64,000 nt of DNA from Mercurialis annua (lineage: Eukaryota; Streptophyta; Magnoliopsida; Malpighiales; Euphorbiaceae), in assembly GCF_937616625.2 (NCBI RefSeq), contig NC_065573.1, positions 15,329,001 through 15,393,000 on the forward strand. Reading direction: 5' to 3'. How positions within the stretch are numbered: position 1 is the first letter of the stretch; every line of letters starts with the position of its first letter. The translations under genes were made by a program, and so were the position numbers. Below the pieces are notes generated by a model that did no database searches, was not told the DNA's origin, and saw only the letters and a program-made list of their open reading frames with translations. This document shows, piece by piece, positions 11,501 to 23,164 of this stretch.

Positions 11501-12820
11501 AATCTTCTTTGAAGCAGCTCGGTTCTTCATATCGCAAATAGTAGCACGAAACACCAATATGCCCCAAGGAAACGAATTGTAATCACCACGATCCACCATA
11601 TCCAATAAAAACCGGCTGACATTTTGGTATGTTGCTTCGTTAGAACACAAAAAACACTCATACATGTATATCACAGCCAACTTCACAGCATCTTTATCAG
11701 TCTTAAATGCCTTGCTCAATATTAAAAAACTCAAACCATCTCTAGTAACCTCACAGTTAGGAAAATACGTTTGGATCAGAGTATTTTCAGAAGTTGAAAA
11801 TGAAAGGGTGTTACACTTGCCCACACACTTTAAGCCGCTAACGACAACAAACTCCTCGATACTAAACCTTAACTTATAACCAGAAATCTTTACCCAAAGC
11901 TCGGAAGTATTTGGGTGCTTCATCTCACGCATCAAATGGAATGAAGCAATTGTGGCTGATTGAGAATTGGTTTTAATTCCAGAAAATGACCAAGAAAAGT
12001 CTCACCAAGAAGTTCCAATTGTCGGGCAGATAGACTTTTCTTGATATCCTCAGTAACTTTAAACTTTGTACCCATAGTCACCCGACAACTGTAATGCTGC
12101 TCATCAAGAAGCCAATAATCCCAATTCTACAAGTTTAAAAACGTAACCAACATTATTATAACAGTACATCAATAATACATTACCAATACAAAGGAAATAC
12201 ATAAAATTAAAATATTAAAAAATCAAAACACAATATCACAACATTACAAAATACATAAAAGATACATAAAACATGCAACTCTGTTATATATATCTACATT
12301 TAAAAAACATAAAACACATTTAAACCCTACAAAACAGTATAACATAAAACAGATCTGAGTATCAGATACATAAAAAATACACAAATGAGATATATAGCAT
12401 ATATAAAAACAAAAATTACAGATCTGGATATGAAATATATAAACAATACATACAAAAAATAATATAAAAATAAACAATACATAAAACATATAGAATATAG
12501 AATATAGAATATCTAAAAAATAAAAATAAAGATAGATCAATGCTTACAAAAAAAAAGTAAAGTAAAATTACCTTCACAATCCGAGTAGGCTCCACAATAA
12601 TAACTCCCTTCTCCTCCTTCCCAGCATCAAACTCCAATTTTCTTTTTTTCGAAGGACCAGTCCCTATAGCCGTACCCTTCTTCTTAGAATCCACCTTTTC
12701 TGCTTTGACACCACCATCACCAGTTGCACCGGTTTTCTTCACAATTTTGCGTTTCATTACCCTAGGTATTTTAGTTTTTTCCTTATCAGAGGTTGGGGTT
12801 GATCTAGTAGAGACAACCAT
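8539..12820 (-). pseudogene. Ulp1-like (C48) cysteine protease gene of the MULE
   Basis: Reading leftward from ATG 12820: exon 1 (12820-12572) is Lys-rich. An exon from about 12127 leads into a DUF1985-type region (to about 11300, KISGYKLRFSIEEFVVVSGL). Then come exons at about 11203-10881, 10801-10674, 10567-10495, 10416-10342, 10260-10063 (very acidic), 9982-9699, 9606-9491 and 9386-8861, and the last at about 8814-8539 with a basic tail. Catalytic elements of the C48 family are visible: His in NDHWVLL (9119-9121), the second position in TVYNSL (9068-9070), and Cys in SDCGIF (8779-8781). The second position is Asn where these proteases have Asp. A frameshift near 11950-11970 and a stop near 9279 break the frame. 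Ulp1-type enzymes remove SUMO-like modifiers; what the MULE copies do is unknown. Confidence 0.8.
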
Positions 12821-13147
12821 TATACTATATATAATGGTATATAAATGTGATTTTTTAAAAGAAAAAACAGTTACAGAGAAATAAATGGAGCGAACAAATG
12901 GGGTTTAGTGGGTAGATAAAGAAGCTCTCTCAAGGAACGTGGAAGTTGAAAGAAATTTGAAATAGAAATGCTCAGCAATGGCGGTTACTCAGAAAAAAGA
13001 AACACGAAAGAAAAGATAATAAACCGCATGACTTAAAAAAAAGAGAATCAGAGAGGACAGGTGTAAGGCGGGGATCGAGTATGTACAACATGTAATATTT
13101 TACCGTTAAGTGACATTAATTGTAAAGGAAAAATTAGCAGAGCTGAA

Positions 13148-13212
13148 GATTTGGACAGACTTAGCAAAATTGTAATAAAGGCCCGCTTTCAGCCCAATCT
13201 TGTAATTTTCTC
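13148..13212 (-). repeat. right terminal inverted repeat of the Kaonashi MULE
   Basis: Read on the minus strand it starts GAGAAAATTACAAGATT and reaches TTGCTAAGTCTGTCCAAAT, matching the left end. It is directly followed by the target duplication TATACCATA. Confidence 0.75.
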
Positions 13213-13221
13213 TATACCATA

Positions 13222-13875
13222 TGTAGCCTCATTTCTATGAACATTACCCATGTCCATGACCAAGTGCTATCAATTGAACCCATTTTATCTCATAAATATC
13301 AAGTGATGCTTCGTTATGAATGTTGCCATGATAATTGCTACATTCAAACTGGAGCAATTTTCATTCGCAAACCCTCAAATTTTGTCTTTTTTCTATTGAA
13401 GTGTTTTTATTTCAATGTATAACTATAATCTCCAACTTTAAAACGATATTTGATCCATAAATAAAATAGCATGAAATAAAATAATTATTTTTATTTAAAA
13501 AAATGTATAATTTCACAAAATTATAAAATTGTAAATATTTGTTTACATTTCAATAATGATAAATAGTGTTTGTCTGTTTTTAACGATATTATAAAATATA
13601 TAAATTTATTATATTGTGATAATATTAAATAAAAACTAAATTTTTTAAAAAATTATAATTTTTAGTGTGTTTCACGAATTTTCAATTTTAAAAATTTTAA
13701 TACACCAGCTTTTAATTTTTTGCAATTTCAAACTTTTCAAATCAATTCTGAATTTTTAAAATTTGTGTTAAAATTGGAAAACACGCTAAATTTCATGATT
13801 TTTAAAGTCTTGAATGATTTTTTCAAATAATATGTAAAGTACATCACTTTTTATTTTAAATTAAAAAAATAGTTA
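13222..13875. other. AT-rich intergenic sequence with an inverted repeat
   Basis: No supported gene; a 61-codon frame at 13237-13422 has no recognisable content. Around 13660-13795, TTTAGTGTGTTTCACGAATT is partly inverted as GGAAAACACGCTAAA, giving a loose fold-back structure, perhaps an old MITE. Confidence 0.45.
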
Positions 13876-14162
13876 GGCTTAATATATTTTTTAACCCCTC
13901 AACCTTACCCTTTTATTCCCTATGACCTCTGAACTATTTTAGTGTTCCATTGGACTTCTTAACTATTTTTTTATTCTATTTAACCCCATGTCAGCAAAGC
14001 CATGTCAATAATTTTATCCACGTCATCGCGCGTGGTGTGCACATTCCGAATGAGGGGTTAAATAGAAAAAAAATGTTAAGAGGTCCAAAAGAACACGAAA
14101 TTAGTTTAGAGATCGCAGAGAATAAAATGGTATGGTTTAGGGGTCAAATGATGTATTAAGCC
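13876..14162. mobile_element. 287-bp MULE-type MITE
   Basis: Starts GGCTTAATATATTTTTTAACCC and ends with the inverse GGGGTCAAATGATGTATTAAGCC; about 110 bp at each end are inverted copies. It belongs to the same terminal class as the MITEs at 1322 and 39664. The flanking duplication is not clean (ATAGTTA against ATAACCA), so it is older or the boundary has mutated. Confidence 0.65.
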
Positions 14163-15545
14163 ATAACCAATTCCACTCATAGGAAATTGGTAAAAAAATC
14201 AAACGGATGAAAAACATAGTTTTATAAAACCATGTATGTATATTTCATAAAATCAGAGTTACAACTGAACCTCGTTCGATATAAAAATTAAATATAGTCT
14301 GACATCTATTGACTACTGCAGCGCTACGAAGTAAAGCGTACTTCAGTACGTACTTCAAAACATCATAAACTTCCAGAGCAAGAATGAAAGTCCAACACTT
14401 GAAAATATTGTTCACCTGAAAAGAAATACTGTTGGGGGGTCATACGACACTGAGTGAGTTCATATAATACTGCAGAAAATTAATAAAAAACAAAATATAT
14501 TTGTATGCATCCAAATACGGATCCGGATGAAACCCTAAGTTCGTTATGTTTCTTAATTTAGTTATTATCTTATATTTATTTGAGCAAAGCTTAGTTATTG
14601 AGTGTTCCGAGATAGTTTTACCGAGTTAACTGGAGAGATACAGGTCCCGAGATAATTCCACCGAGTTAACATCGTATCTCAATTAATGCAGTCCCGAGAT
14701 AGTTCCACCAAGTTCAACTCGCATCAGGCAAATTAAAGGATATTATTATATGGCTTCATAAATTATTTATTATTGGACGTATATTAGATTTATTATGACT
14801 GGTGTACACACAGTTCTATTATTACTCAATAGATAGCTTGTTTCATTGGATCTATATAAGAATTTAAAATATTTAAATGCAATAAAATAATTTAAATAAA
14901 GCATTTTATAAAATACTGTAAGTATTAGAAATCGACAGTATTAATATAAACTCACCACTTGCTATCCCTAGTTTCCAAACCAAATAACGCTACATCGCGC
15001 TCCTCGAATTACGGGTCCCGTTGGTAGTTGCCTCGTCGGGTTTACGCGAATACAATAATTAAACATAATTAAAATGGATTCTAATCCCAAGGTATTTTAG
15101 ATATAGAATACTTAGCGAATATTGCCTCAGAATAAATTTATAACCTTTTAAAAATATAATTCCGTTTAATAAATAACATTAGTCCAAATGTTATTTATTA
15201 GCTATCCAATTTAGCTAAATTAAATTAATTATCGAGTTAAATCGATAATTAATTTAATAGATTACTTTTCCATAATTTATAATTAATCTTAACTCAAAAC
15301 GTCAATTAATTATAACCGAATAATTAACGAGCTAACATTTTGTTAGCTAAAACTAGCTTTTCCAAAACTAGTTAACTAATCAACTTCGTGCTATTAAAAT
15401 ATTTCCGTAAAACAACACGTACACTAAACAAACTTGACACTCATATAGTCCACGACATACTCTACAACTTTTGTTTAGAACTCGAACTCAAAATCAATCC
15501 TGAAGGTATCAGAAACTATCCTGAAAGTTGCTTCCCCAGACTTGT
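14163..15545. mobile_element. gypsy LTR-type relic related to the element at 26-39 kb
   Basis: Stretches resemble the large gypsy element downstream: a CTCAATAGATAGCTTGTTTC block (compare CCAATAGGTAGCTCGTTCC near 27363) and CTACAACTT...GTTTAGA...CTCGA...GAAGGTATC near 15460-15510 (compare 29840-29890). Both matches are in the same orientation. Between 14600 and 14720 a unit like CCCGAGATAGTTCCACCGAGTT occurs three times. No coding sequence remains and no boundaries can be fixed. Confidence 0.5.
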
Positions 15546-16170
15546 TTATTGACAGCAGAACAGCCCTAAGGACGGCTGTTTGCAGTCAATTTTGCAGCTG
15601 TCTAGAACACCTCAATTTGGTTTAATGAAGAGAAAAGGAAAAGAGGAAGTCCAGAACAGGGACTCCTAGAACACCTAAATGTGGTTTAATGGATAGTTCT
15701 AGTAGCAGCGATGATGTCTATGAAAGTATTCTTTTATCCAATTTTGTAGGATCATTTAAATTAAAATTGTGATGATTGATTGTTGTTGTGGTTGTTTAAT
15801 GTGGTTGACTCTTGAATTTTTAAGCATGTACATTTGTAGGACCGCTTATGATTAACTATATGCATTATAAATTTTTTGTTTGTAATAAATGGACTGGTTG
15901 ATTGATATGGGACTAGTTATTTGGTTGTGCATGCTTTTTCTAATACAAAATATGCTATGTATGCTTTGATAATTGTTAAAGTTTATTTTAATATGCTTGG
16001 TTTTTGTGTTGTAGTTGCTTGTTTAGGGAATTAAGTATTTTTGCTGTGTTGATTGTTGTATTTAATTTTATGGTTTGTTTTAGTGCGTTGGCTTGTATAA
16101 TAAATGATTGTTGGTTGGTTGGTTGGTTGGTTCAATGCTTGTTACCTATTCTGTTTTGGAGTTTCTCTAG
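15546..16170. other. non-coding flank of the second MULE
   Basis: Contains a ~65-bp tandem duplication: CTAGAACACCTCAATTTGG (from about 15602) and CTAGAACACCTAAATGTGG (from about 15667), each followed by TTTAATG. This is presumably the 5' non-coding part of the second MULE, but no terminal inverted repeat could be matched to a partner. Confidence 0.4.
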
Positions 16171-19100
16171 GAGGTTCAAAAAATATTCCACTATAAGCTT
16201 ACATATTGGTGGGAAACTATTGGTGGGGAACTTGAGGAGTGGAGGTATCATCATGGGGAAGTCAAGAGTAGGGTATTCAACCTTGATGAGATTAGAATGG
16301 CTTAAATTTATAAATGGGTTGCAAAATTATTACGTAAGGCTCTTGTGGATTACCATTGGAAAGAGACATGAGTAGAATATCGTGAATGGATAACCATGAA
16401 TTACAATTTATGAAAATGACTAGGGCCGGAGCAAAGGCAGGGACTGTTGAGGTGTATGTTAGGAAAAATACCGCTAGGGATGTTAGAAAATTAAACCCCG
16501 AGCATAGTCCTAATCCTACTCCTCCATGCACTGTTATTTTAGAAGAAATAAAGGATCCAAACGACTGGCAGTTTAAGTTATCCATTTGTTGGGCTTAGAG
16601 TTGAATATTAAGGCTGAAGGTCAGGGGTTAGTGAGAAGGCAGGGACCAAGGATGAGAAGACCAAAAAAGCAAGGGCAAGGATGACTGGGGAAGAAAGGCA
16701 GGGGTCAAGGATCACAGAGGCAAAAAATCAGGGGCAATGGATGAGAAGGCCAGAAAGGAAGAGGCTGTTGATGATTAAGTGGAACAAAAATGAGGGCTTT
16801 TGCAGACTAAATGGGAACCTAAATCATTTATGGAGACATTTGTTAGTCAGAAAGAGGCACAGACTGAGGGGTTGGAAGAGGGGCTGGAGAGGCATAGTGA
16901 GGGGCTTGAAGAGGGGTAGACTGAAGGGCAAACTGATGGGGAGAATGAGGGGCACACTAAGACCAATGAGAGGGTGACTGTTGGTGATGAACAATGGCAG
17001 CAAGGGGGGCTTGAAGTGGGGAAGAATGTGAATATGGAGGGGCTGCATGAGAATGAGGGGCATAATGTGGAGGGTGAGTATGAGAGGATGAATGTGGAAG
17101 GGCAGTTTGATGTGGAGGGGCAGAATGTGGAGGGTGAGTATGAGAGGGTGAATATGGAGGGGCAGTTTGATGTGGAGGGGCTGAATTAGGTCCAAGATGA
17201 AGATGATCTTAATGTAGATGATTACATTGTGGATCTTGATTATGATGTATGGGATGATGAAGAAGATATGATGACAGGGCTAAGGTCAACAGAGCAAATA
17301 TGGACAGGCATCATTTCCACACTCTAGGGAAGAAGTTGATGTTGAATCAACACAGAAAGCTGGTGGGAGACCAAAGGGGACTAAAGGGGTAGAATTTGGT
17401 CCAAGTGGTGTAGGAAAGACCATACACAAGATGTTTCAGAAGCTGACTCAGACTATATTGCCTCTGATGACAATAACACAACATTAAATTCTGATGATGA
17501 TAGCGGGAAACAGTTTGTGATGTTTGATGAGCAGGCTGAGAAAGACAATCCATCCTTCAAAATTGGAATGCTATTTACTGATAGGGACCAGTTCAAAAAG
17601 GCATGCAGGCAATGGGATATAAAACACATGTATCAATTGCATTTCCTTGTGAATGAGAAGACTTGGGTTAGGGGAGAGTGCTATGAAGGCTGTGGGTTTG
17701 GATATTTGCTTCCAAGAAAGTGATGTCAGATCCACATGACCAAACAATCCAAGTGAAGTCCTTCAACTTGGATCACACTTGTGCGAAGAAGAGAACCAAC
17801 TTTCACATGACAAGTGCTTATCTGGCAGACAGTTTTTCAAGGAGTTCAGGATCAATCCAAACTACACCCTTAAACAGTTTATTGTAAAGATTTAAAAGGA
17901 GCTGAAACACACAATCAGCACCTAGAAGGCAAGAAGAGCAAGGAGGATGGCCTTGAATAAGTTGGAGGGGAATGAAGATGGACAGTATGCCAAACTGTAT
18001 GACTACAGAAGGGATGTCCTTAGAACCAATCTAGGGAGCACAGTAGAGTGTAAAGAGCCTCGATGGAAATTTTAGGGCATGTAAATTTGCTTCGATGAAG
18101 TGAAGAAGGCCTTCAAAAATGGCCTTAAGAAGATTGTATGCCTTGATGGTTGTTGCTGGTTGAATAGGAAGCATGGGGGTCAATTGTTATCTGCAACTGG
18201 TATTGACCCTAATGATTGCATGTACCCCCTTGCAATGCTTGAGTGAAGGTGGAGAACACACCAACTCTTGGACTTGGTATCTGTAGCTGCTTAAATTAGA
18301 TTTGAACTTGGGGAACAACTCAGTTTTCATGTCTGATAAACAAAAGGTAATGATTCATTTCCTATTTGCCTTATTTCTTATTTATGGTTGTTTGTGGTCT
18401 AACTGCTAAGGGTCCATGGTTGATTATATGTTACACTTTAGGGTCCTATTTGAATATTCTTTATAGTTTAGGATCCATAATTGACTGTTCTTTATACTTT
18501 AAGGTCCACAGTGGATTAATATTTATAGATTAGGGTCCACGGTTGATTAAATATTATACTTTAGGGTCCATAGTGGATTAATTTTTGATTTTTGAACTAC
18601 AAGGCCTTGTCCATGCCATGACTGAGTTATTTCCCCATTCTGAGCACAATTTTTTTTGGAGGCATTTGTGGTCAAATTTTAGGTCCACCTTTCACCATCA
18701 ACACTTGAAGCCTCTCATATGGAACATTGGGATAGCTTCCTACAAATCCAAATTAGATGTGGCAATGAAGGCTTTAGGAGAGAAGCATGCAGAGGCATCC
18801 ATATGGATTGGTGAAAGACCCAGAGAGCATTGGTCTAGGGCCCATTTTGGTACATTTGTAAAGTGCGACATTCTCCTCAACAATTTGGCTAATGGAGCGA
18901 ATGAATGACAAGAAAAATTTTGGGAGAAAAATTAAGACTAATTGATTCCCGAAGATTAGAAAAACAATTGACAAGATTATCGATGAGGGATGGAGGTACG
19001 CCCCAACCCTTACTTGCAGCCCACAAATTCAAGTGAATAGTCCCGCGGGGCAGTTTGTGGTGACTTTGGATGAAAGAACTTGCAGTTGTAGACGATGGGA

Positions 19101-19970
19101 GCTAACTCGGATTCCATGCGTGCATTCTTATCCGTGTATTTATGAAAACAATGAAAGCCTAGAGAATTATGTGGATGAGTGTTATAGCAAATCTACATAC
19201 GAGCGAGTTTATAGCTTTGTTATCAACCCGATGAATGGGGCTGATATGTGGAAAATAGACCAAAGCCCCTTCCACATCATACTCCTGCTCTCACTGGTGC
19301 AAAAGAAGAAAAGAGGGAGAAAGCCAACGGCTGTGAAAGGAGGCTGAAGAGCTTAAGAATTAGTCTGCCGAGAAACTAAGGCAAGCACATGTAAAGAGGG
19401 CCAAATTATCACGGAAAGGGCATCAACAAATTAAGTGCAGCAAATGTGGACAATATGGCCACAATAAAAGGAAGCATTTAAAGGAGAATGGACAAGTTTT
19501 AGGTGGAGTTGAAGAGCAAGCAGCTGTGAATGAAGGTGAAGGGCAGAATCCCCATGTAAGTTAGATTTTAAAAACATTCAAATCTGGATTTAATGTCTAA
19601 ATTTTTTGCTTAACTTTGTATGTGTTTTTTGTTTGTAGGCTACTAGTCAAGTGTCTGGTGTGTCGCCTTCACGACTTGGAACGTTCCCATGCAATAAAAA
19701 CAGACTCGGTAAGTCTTTTTTTTATGTATAATGTTTCAATGTGTTTAATGTTCAATTGACTGATTTTTTTGGCAGTCTAATGTTGTTGACCATGTAGAAC
19801 CCCCTGTTCAAAAAAAGCACTTTGACAGCCAAAGGAGTGCAGTTGATGATGCTGCTCCACCATAGCCACCTGCTCCTCAAGCTGACAAAGGAAAGCGCAA
19901 GAAAAGGCTTGGTAAAGATGTGTATTCTCGATACAAGGACAATTTGAGAAAACGACATAGGCATATCTAA
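16171..19970 (+). pseudogene. second mudrA-like MULE transposase, heavily decayed
   Basis: A PB1-like N-terminal region is split over frames at about 16170-16600 (LQFMKMTRAGAKAGTVEVYV at its end). A Glu/Gly-rich repetitive linker follows at 16830-17190 (units like EGQNVEGEYERVN). A mudrA DNA-binding region lies at 17517-17720. The catalytic domain starts with CLDGC near 18150, has the second Asp in SDKQK at about 18330-18345, and continues after an intron (18347 to about 18599) with ELFPHSEHNFFWRHLW. A SWIM finger (CSCRRWELTRIPCVHS, near 19080-19130) and a zinc knuckle near 19437-19480 follow; the knuckle's last Cys is His (CSKCGQYGHNKRKH). The end is basic, stop at 19968. There are many stops and frameshifts. 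It differs in architecture from the Kaonashi copy, so it is a separate MULE lineage. Confidence 0.8.
18400..18580. repeat. minisatellite inside the MULE transposase intron
   Basis: About five units of the type TTTAGGGTCCAYRGTKGATTAAT, each spaced by about 30-36 bp, fill the intron between the two halves of the catalytic domain. Inverted relatives (TCAACTGTGGACC, TCAACCATGGACC) occur at about 20365-20410, beyond the coding region. Confidence 0.6.
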
Positions 19971-20119
19971 GTGTTTACATTAGTATTTTTGTGTTTTTGT
20001 ATATGTGCAATAACATTTTGATACACTCCGTATTGTTTAATTCTTTTGGTGTGTAGGTTGTGTTTTAGTAGTGTGCAAGATATATAATAATATATTTAAG
20101 GGTGCGTTCTGGTAGTCTG

Positions 20120-20235
20120 CATATGTTGATTTGGTTGTATTTATTTTGTGAATGATATTAAACATATGTTGGTCTGGTTGTATTTATTTTATGAATGATG
20201 TTGAACATATGTTGGTTTGATTGCAGATGTGTATT
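20120..20235. repeat. 43-bp tandem repeat, about 2.5 copies
   Basis: Units starting CATATGTTGRTYTGGTTGTA at 20120, 20163 and 20206 are spaced exactly 43 bases apart; the third is partial. They lie in the 3' non-coding flank of the second MULE. Confidence 0.7.
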
Positions 20236-20880
20236 TGCTGTTGTTATTTGTTGTTGTTGGTTTGATAGCAGGGTGTGTGAAATGAGTAATAGAATGGCAC
20301 CATGTTCACTTACTGTCAAAAATGTGATCCACTACAACCACCCACTTTTACTTCTGCTTATCAACTGTGGACCTTCATTTATATATAGAAATCAACCATG
20401 GACCCTCATTTTTTCCGATATAATCATTCATGACCCCTAAAGATAATGTCCAGAATCACATATGACACTTTATTTATTAACTACAATCAATTGAGGTGCA
20501 ATGACTACTAAATGTCTACTTCATTCAATACCACCACTGTTTTCTCTGTCCAACCTGCTACTGCATTCAATTTTTGACTTATAATTGCATTAATTTTTTG
20601 CTTTTGCCTTACATTTGCATTAATTGTTTTCCTTACATTGCATAAAATTTATTTCTGACATTAACAAAACCAGTTAATAAAATCAGTTAACTAATTAGTT
20701 TTTAAATAAGAAAAATGAAAAGAAAGTTGGAGAAGAAGATGCCACAATTCATTAATTAATAGGACAGTACATAATTTTACATCATAAAAAAAACACTAAA
20801 ATTACAATGAAAGCAACAAGAACACATTGTAAAGAACAATGAGTTGGTTTCTTTGATAGTACAATATTTTTCTCAAAACT
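20236..20880. other. 3' flank of the second MULE, non-coding
   Basis: Contains the inverted relatives of the intron minisatellite (20365-20440) and AT-rich sequence. No gene and no defined element end. Confidence 0.4.
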
Positions 20881-20895
20881 GTTTCCTCTTTCCGT

Positions 20896-21108
20896 CTATA
20901 GGCAATCAATCATTTTTAATAGTCCGTTGATAATGGTTTTTGACCTGCGCTTAATTGGTAGATCCGCCCCCTTAACAAAGGAACACGCATTTCCTTCACT
21001 GTATCTTGAACACCCAAAAAATCTCCTTCCAGGATTTGTAGTGATACACGCAGTGTTCATAACAATCTGCAAACCGCAGTAACAAGTTGGGTTATTCAGT
21101 TCCATCAT
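20896..21108 (-). CDS. small GRF-type zinc-finger ORF
   Basis: A 70-residue frame with the GRF zinc-finger pattern: CYCG near the start, then TTNPGRRFFGCSRY, then a third Cys and C-SFVK. GRF fingers bind single-stranded DNA or RNA in several repair and transcription proteins. In plants, short stand-alone GRF ORFs are common in transposon-rich DNA, and this one sits just beyond the second MULE in opposite orientation, so it may have been carried by it. The usual C-terminal coiled-coil part is missing: the frame stops soon after a KRRSK basic patch. The upstream region (21120-21330) is almost pure purine on the plus strand. It could be a fragment rather than a working gene. Confidence 0.6.
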   Translation of the reverse strand: MMELNNPTCYCGLQIVMNTACITTNPGRRFFGCSRYSEGNACSFVKGADLPIKRRSKTIINGLLKMIDCL

Positions 21109-21329
21109 TTGAAAGATCGGAAAAAATAAAATACAACAAAGAACAGAAAAAATGAAGAAACGAAGAGAAACAGAAAAAATAAGAGGAAAAAAAATAAGAA
21201 AAAAACAGATGAAGAAAGAAGAAGAAGAAAGACAAGGAAGACAAAGACAGATACAAGAAAAGTGAAGAGTAAAAGAATAAGAAGAAAGGAAAAGAAGAAA
21301 GAAAGAATAAAGTGAAAAAAAATTAGGAT

Positions 21330-21840
21330 AAGGTTAAAAAAAACTCGGTAATTTTATTTTTTAACTGACACAAGCTATCACATGTCTGATATACGTGCAG
21401 GAAAGTGGGTAGCTGTTTTTTCTGTCAGAACGATTAAATTTGGAGTTCTTTTTTAACAAGTACCTATGTTGTAGCAAAATATTCTGAAGAATACTACTTA
21501 TACTTTAAAATTTGAAAAATACAGAATCCACTATTTTTTTCGCAAAATTATACTTTGTTAATTATAAAAATACAATAATCATTATATAAGGAATGTAGTT
21601 AGATGAAAGTTAAGACTCTCCTACAAATAAGATCTTTCCAAATAAATTAAAAAAAATTTCAATTAAAATATTTTCAAATGAAATCAATTAATATCTTTCC
21701 AAAATAAAATCAATTAAAGATCTTTTTAAATAACATCAATTAATTTTTTTCCAAAATCAAATTTAAATAAAATCAAAAGGTAATATTTGGGAAGCGTTTA
21801 TCTTGATATATAATTGAAGCTGATTAGATTCAATATTCGA
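21330..21840. other. AT-rich intergenic sequence
   Basis: No gene. Between 21640 and 21780 short units like TTTCCAAATAAAATCAATTAA recur about five times as a degenerate tandem repeat. Confidence 0.4.
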
Positions 21841-21849
21841 AAAAAATGC

Positions 21850-23045
21850 GGTTTTGTTAACCAACGGCATACTAACAAATTACTAACAGTAGACTTAAAA
21901 CAATTTTTGTTTAAAATGCACAATTCAGGTTTACTAAAAATTATTAATGATATACTAAATATTACTTAGCTATAGGTCTGTCAACAGTTTACTAACGGTA
22001 CACTAATAATAAATTTATTAATTTTTTTAAAGTACAGTTTGTTTTGAATATACAATTCAAGTTTACCAGCGGTTTACCACCGATTAATTAACCATATATT
22101 CAAAATAAAAATTATTACAAATTCACCAATGGTTAACCCAACGTTTACTAACAGTGTACTAAAAAAAATTATTGGTTTACCATGAGTGAACCATTGGTTA
22201 ACCAACAAGAAAACCATTACAAAAAATAATCAAATTCATCTACTAGTTTAATAAATTCATCACAGCAGGTCCGCCACCTTCGGCTACGACAATCAGTTCT
22301 CCATCTCCGGTTGTTGTTCCTTTAAGACTCATGCCAGACTGGAAACCCACGACAACAACTCCGGCGAACAACTCCTTCAAGATTACAATTAGATGTTTCC
22401 TCTTTAAAAAAAACCCCAATAGTAGGTTATCGTCTTCAAGTAGTAGGTCGTTCTCTTGCGGCTTCTAGTTCTCCGATTGCCTTCTCGTTCTCCAATTGCG
22501 ATTTATGAAGATTAAGAGGACGGTGGTTAATTCACAGATCTGATTTTCAATTCCGATTTGTTTTTCAAGACGGCAGCAGGTCTTCCATCTCTTTTTAAGT
22601 ATAGTTTGTTTAAAATACACAATTCAAGTTTATCAACGGTTAACCCAATGTCTACTAATAGTTTACTAAAAACCAAAGTTATTGGTGTACAATTAGTACA
22701 CAATCGGTTAACTATCAACAAAAATAAAATTCAACAACAGTTTACTAACGATTTTATTAATGATATATTCAAAATAAATTTCATTACAAATTAACCAACG
22801 ATTTACTCAATGTTAACCATTAGTTACCCAACACCCAAAACATTACATACATTAAGAGATTCTCATAATTTCTTCAAACACCAAGAGTGCATGATGTGCA
22901 ACACCAAAAAAACGAACCACCACCATATTACCACCATCGTTCACAAAAGAAAAACAAGAAATGACTGCGACACCAAAAAATTTATTACAATTTAACCAAC
23001 GGTTTACCCAATTTTAACCATTGGTTAACCAACACATAAAACAAT
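21850..23045. repeat. tract of dispersed GGTTTACCAACGG-like repeats
   Basis: Many copies of GTTTACTAACGGT, GGTTAACCAACG and GTTTACCCAA occur in two blocks (about 21850-22250 and 22595-23045). Three longer sub-copies begin with TTTGTTTAAAATACACAATTCAAG-like sequence (at about 21907, 22034 and 22601). The blocks flank a GC-richer, repeat-free stretch (22258-22595). The arrangement resembles subterminal repeats of a DNA transposon around a captured segment, but no ends were found. Confidence 0.45.
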
Positions 23046-23164
23046 ACACACATTAACGTTTTATTCTCATAAGCATTTCTTCATCTTGATTCAGTAAAAT
23101 GAGACTTCAAATTGCACTCGTTCTCATGTGGTAGTTCCATACTTTGTTCTACCATTTAAAACAT

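Larger units (their letters stand above)
5151..13212. mobile_element. complete Kaonashi-type (Ulp1-carrying) MULE, 8,062 bp
   Basis: A perfect 9-bp direct repeat TATACCATA flanks the element (5142-5150 and 13213-13221), the size expected of Mutator-like transposition. The ends are inverted: both start GAGAA, then a diverged ~65-bp match containing TTGCTAAGTC. Inside, a mudrA-type transposase (+) and a many-exon Ulp1-like cysteine protease gene (-) converge. Known plant MULEs with captured Ulp1-like genes are called Kaonashi or KI-MULEs; this layout fits. Both genes carry disabling changes, so this copy is probably not autonomous now. Confidence 0.9.

Noticed and set aside
16824..17195. Minus-strand His/Pro/Leu-rich repetitive frame
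   Set aside because: It is the shadow of the Glu/Gly repeats in the second MULE.
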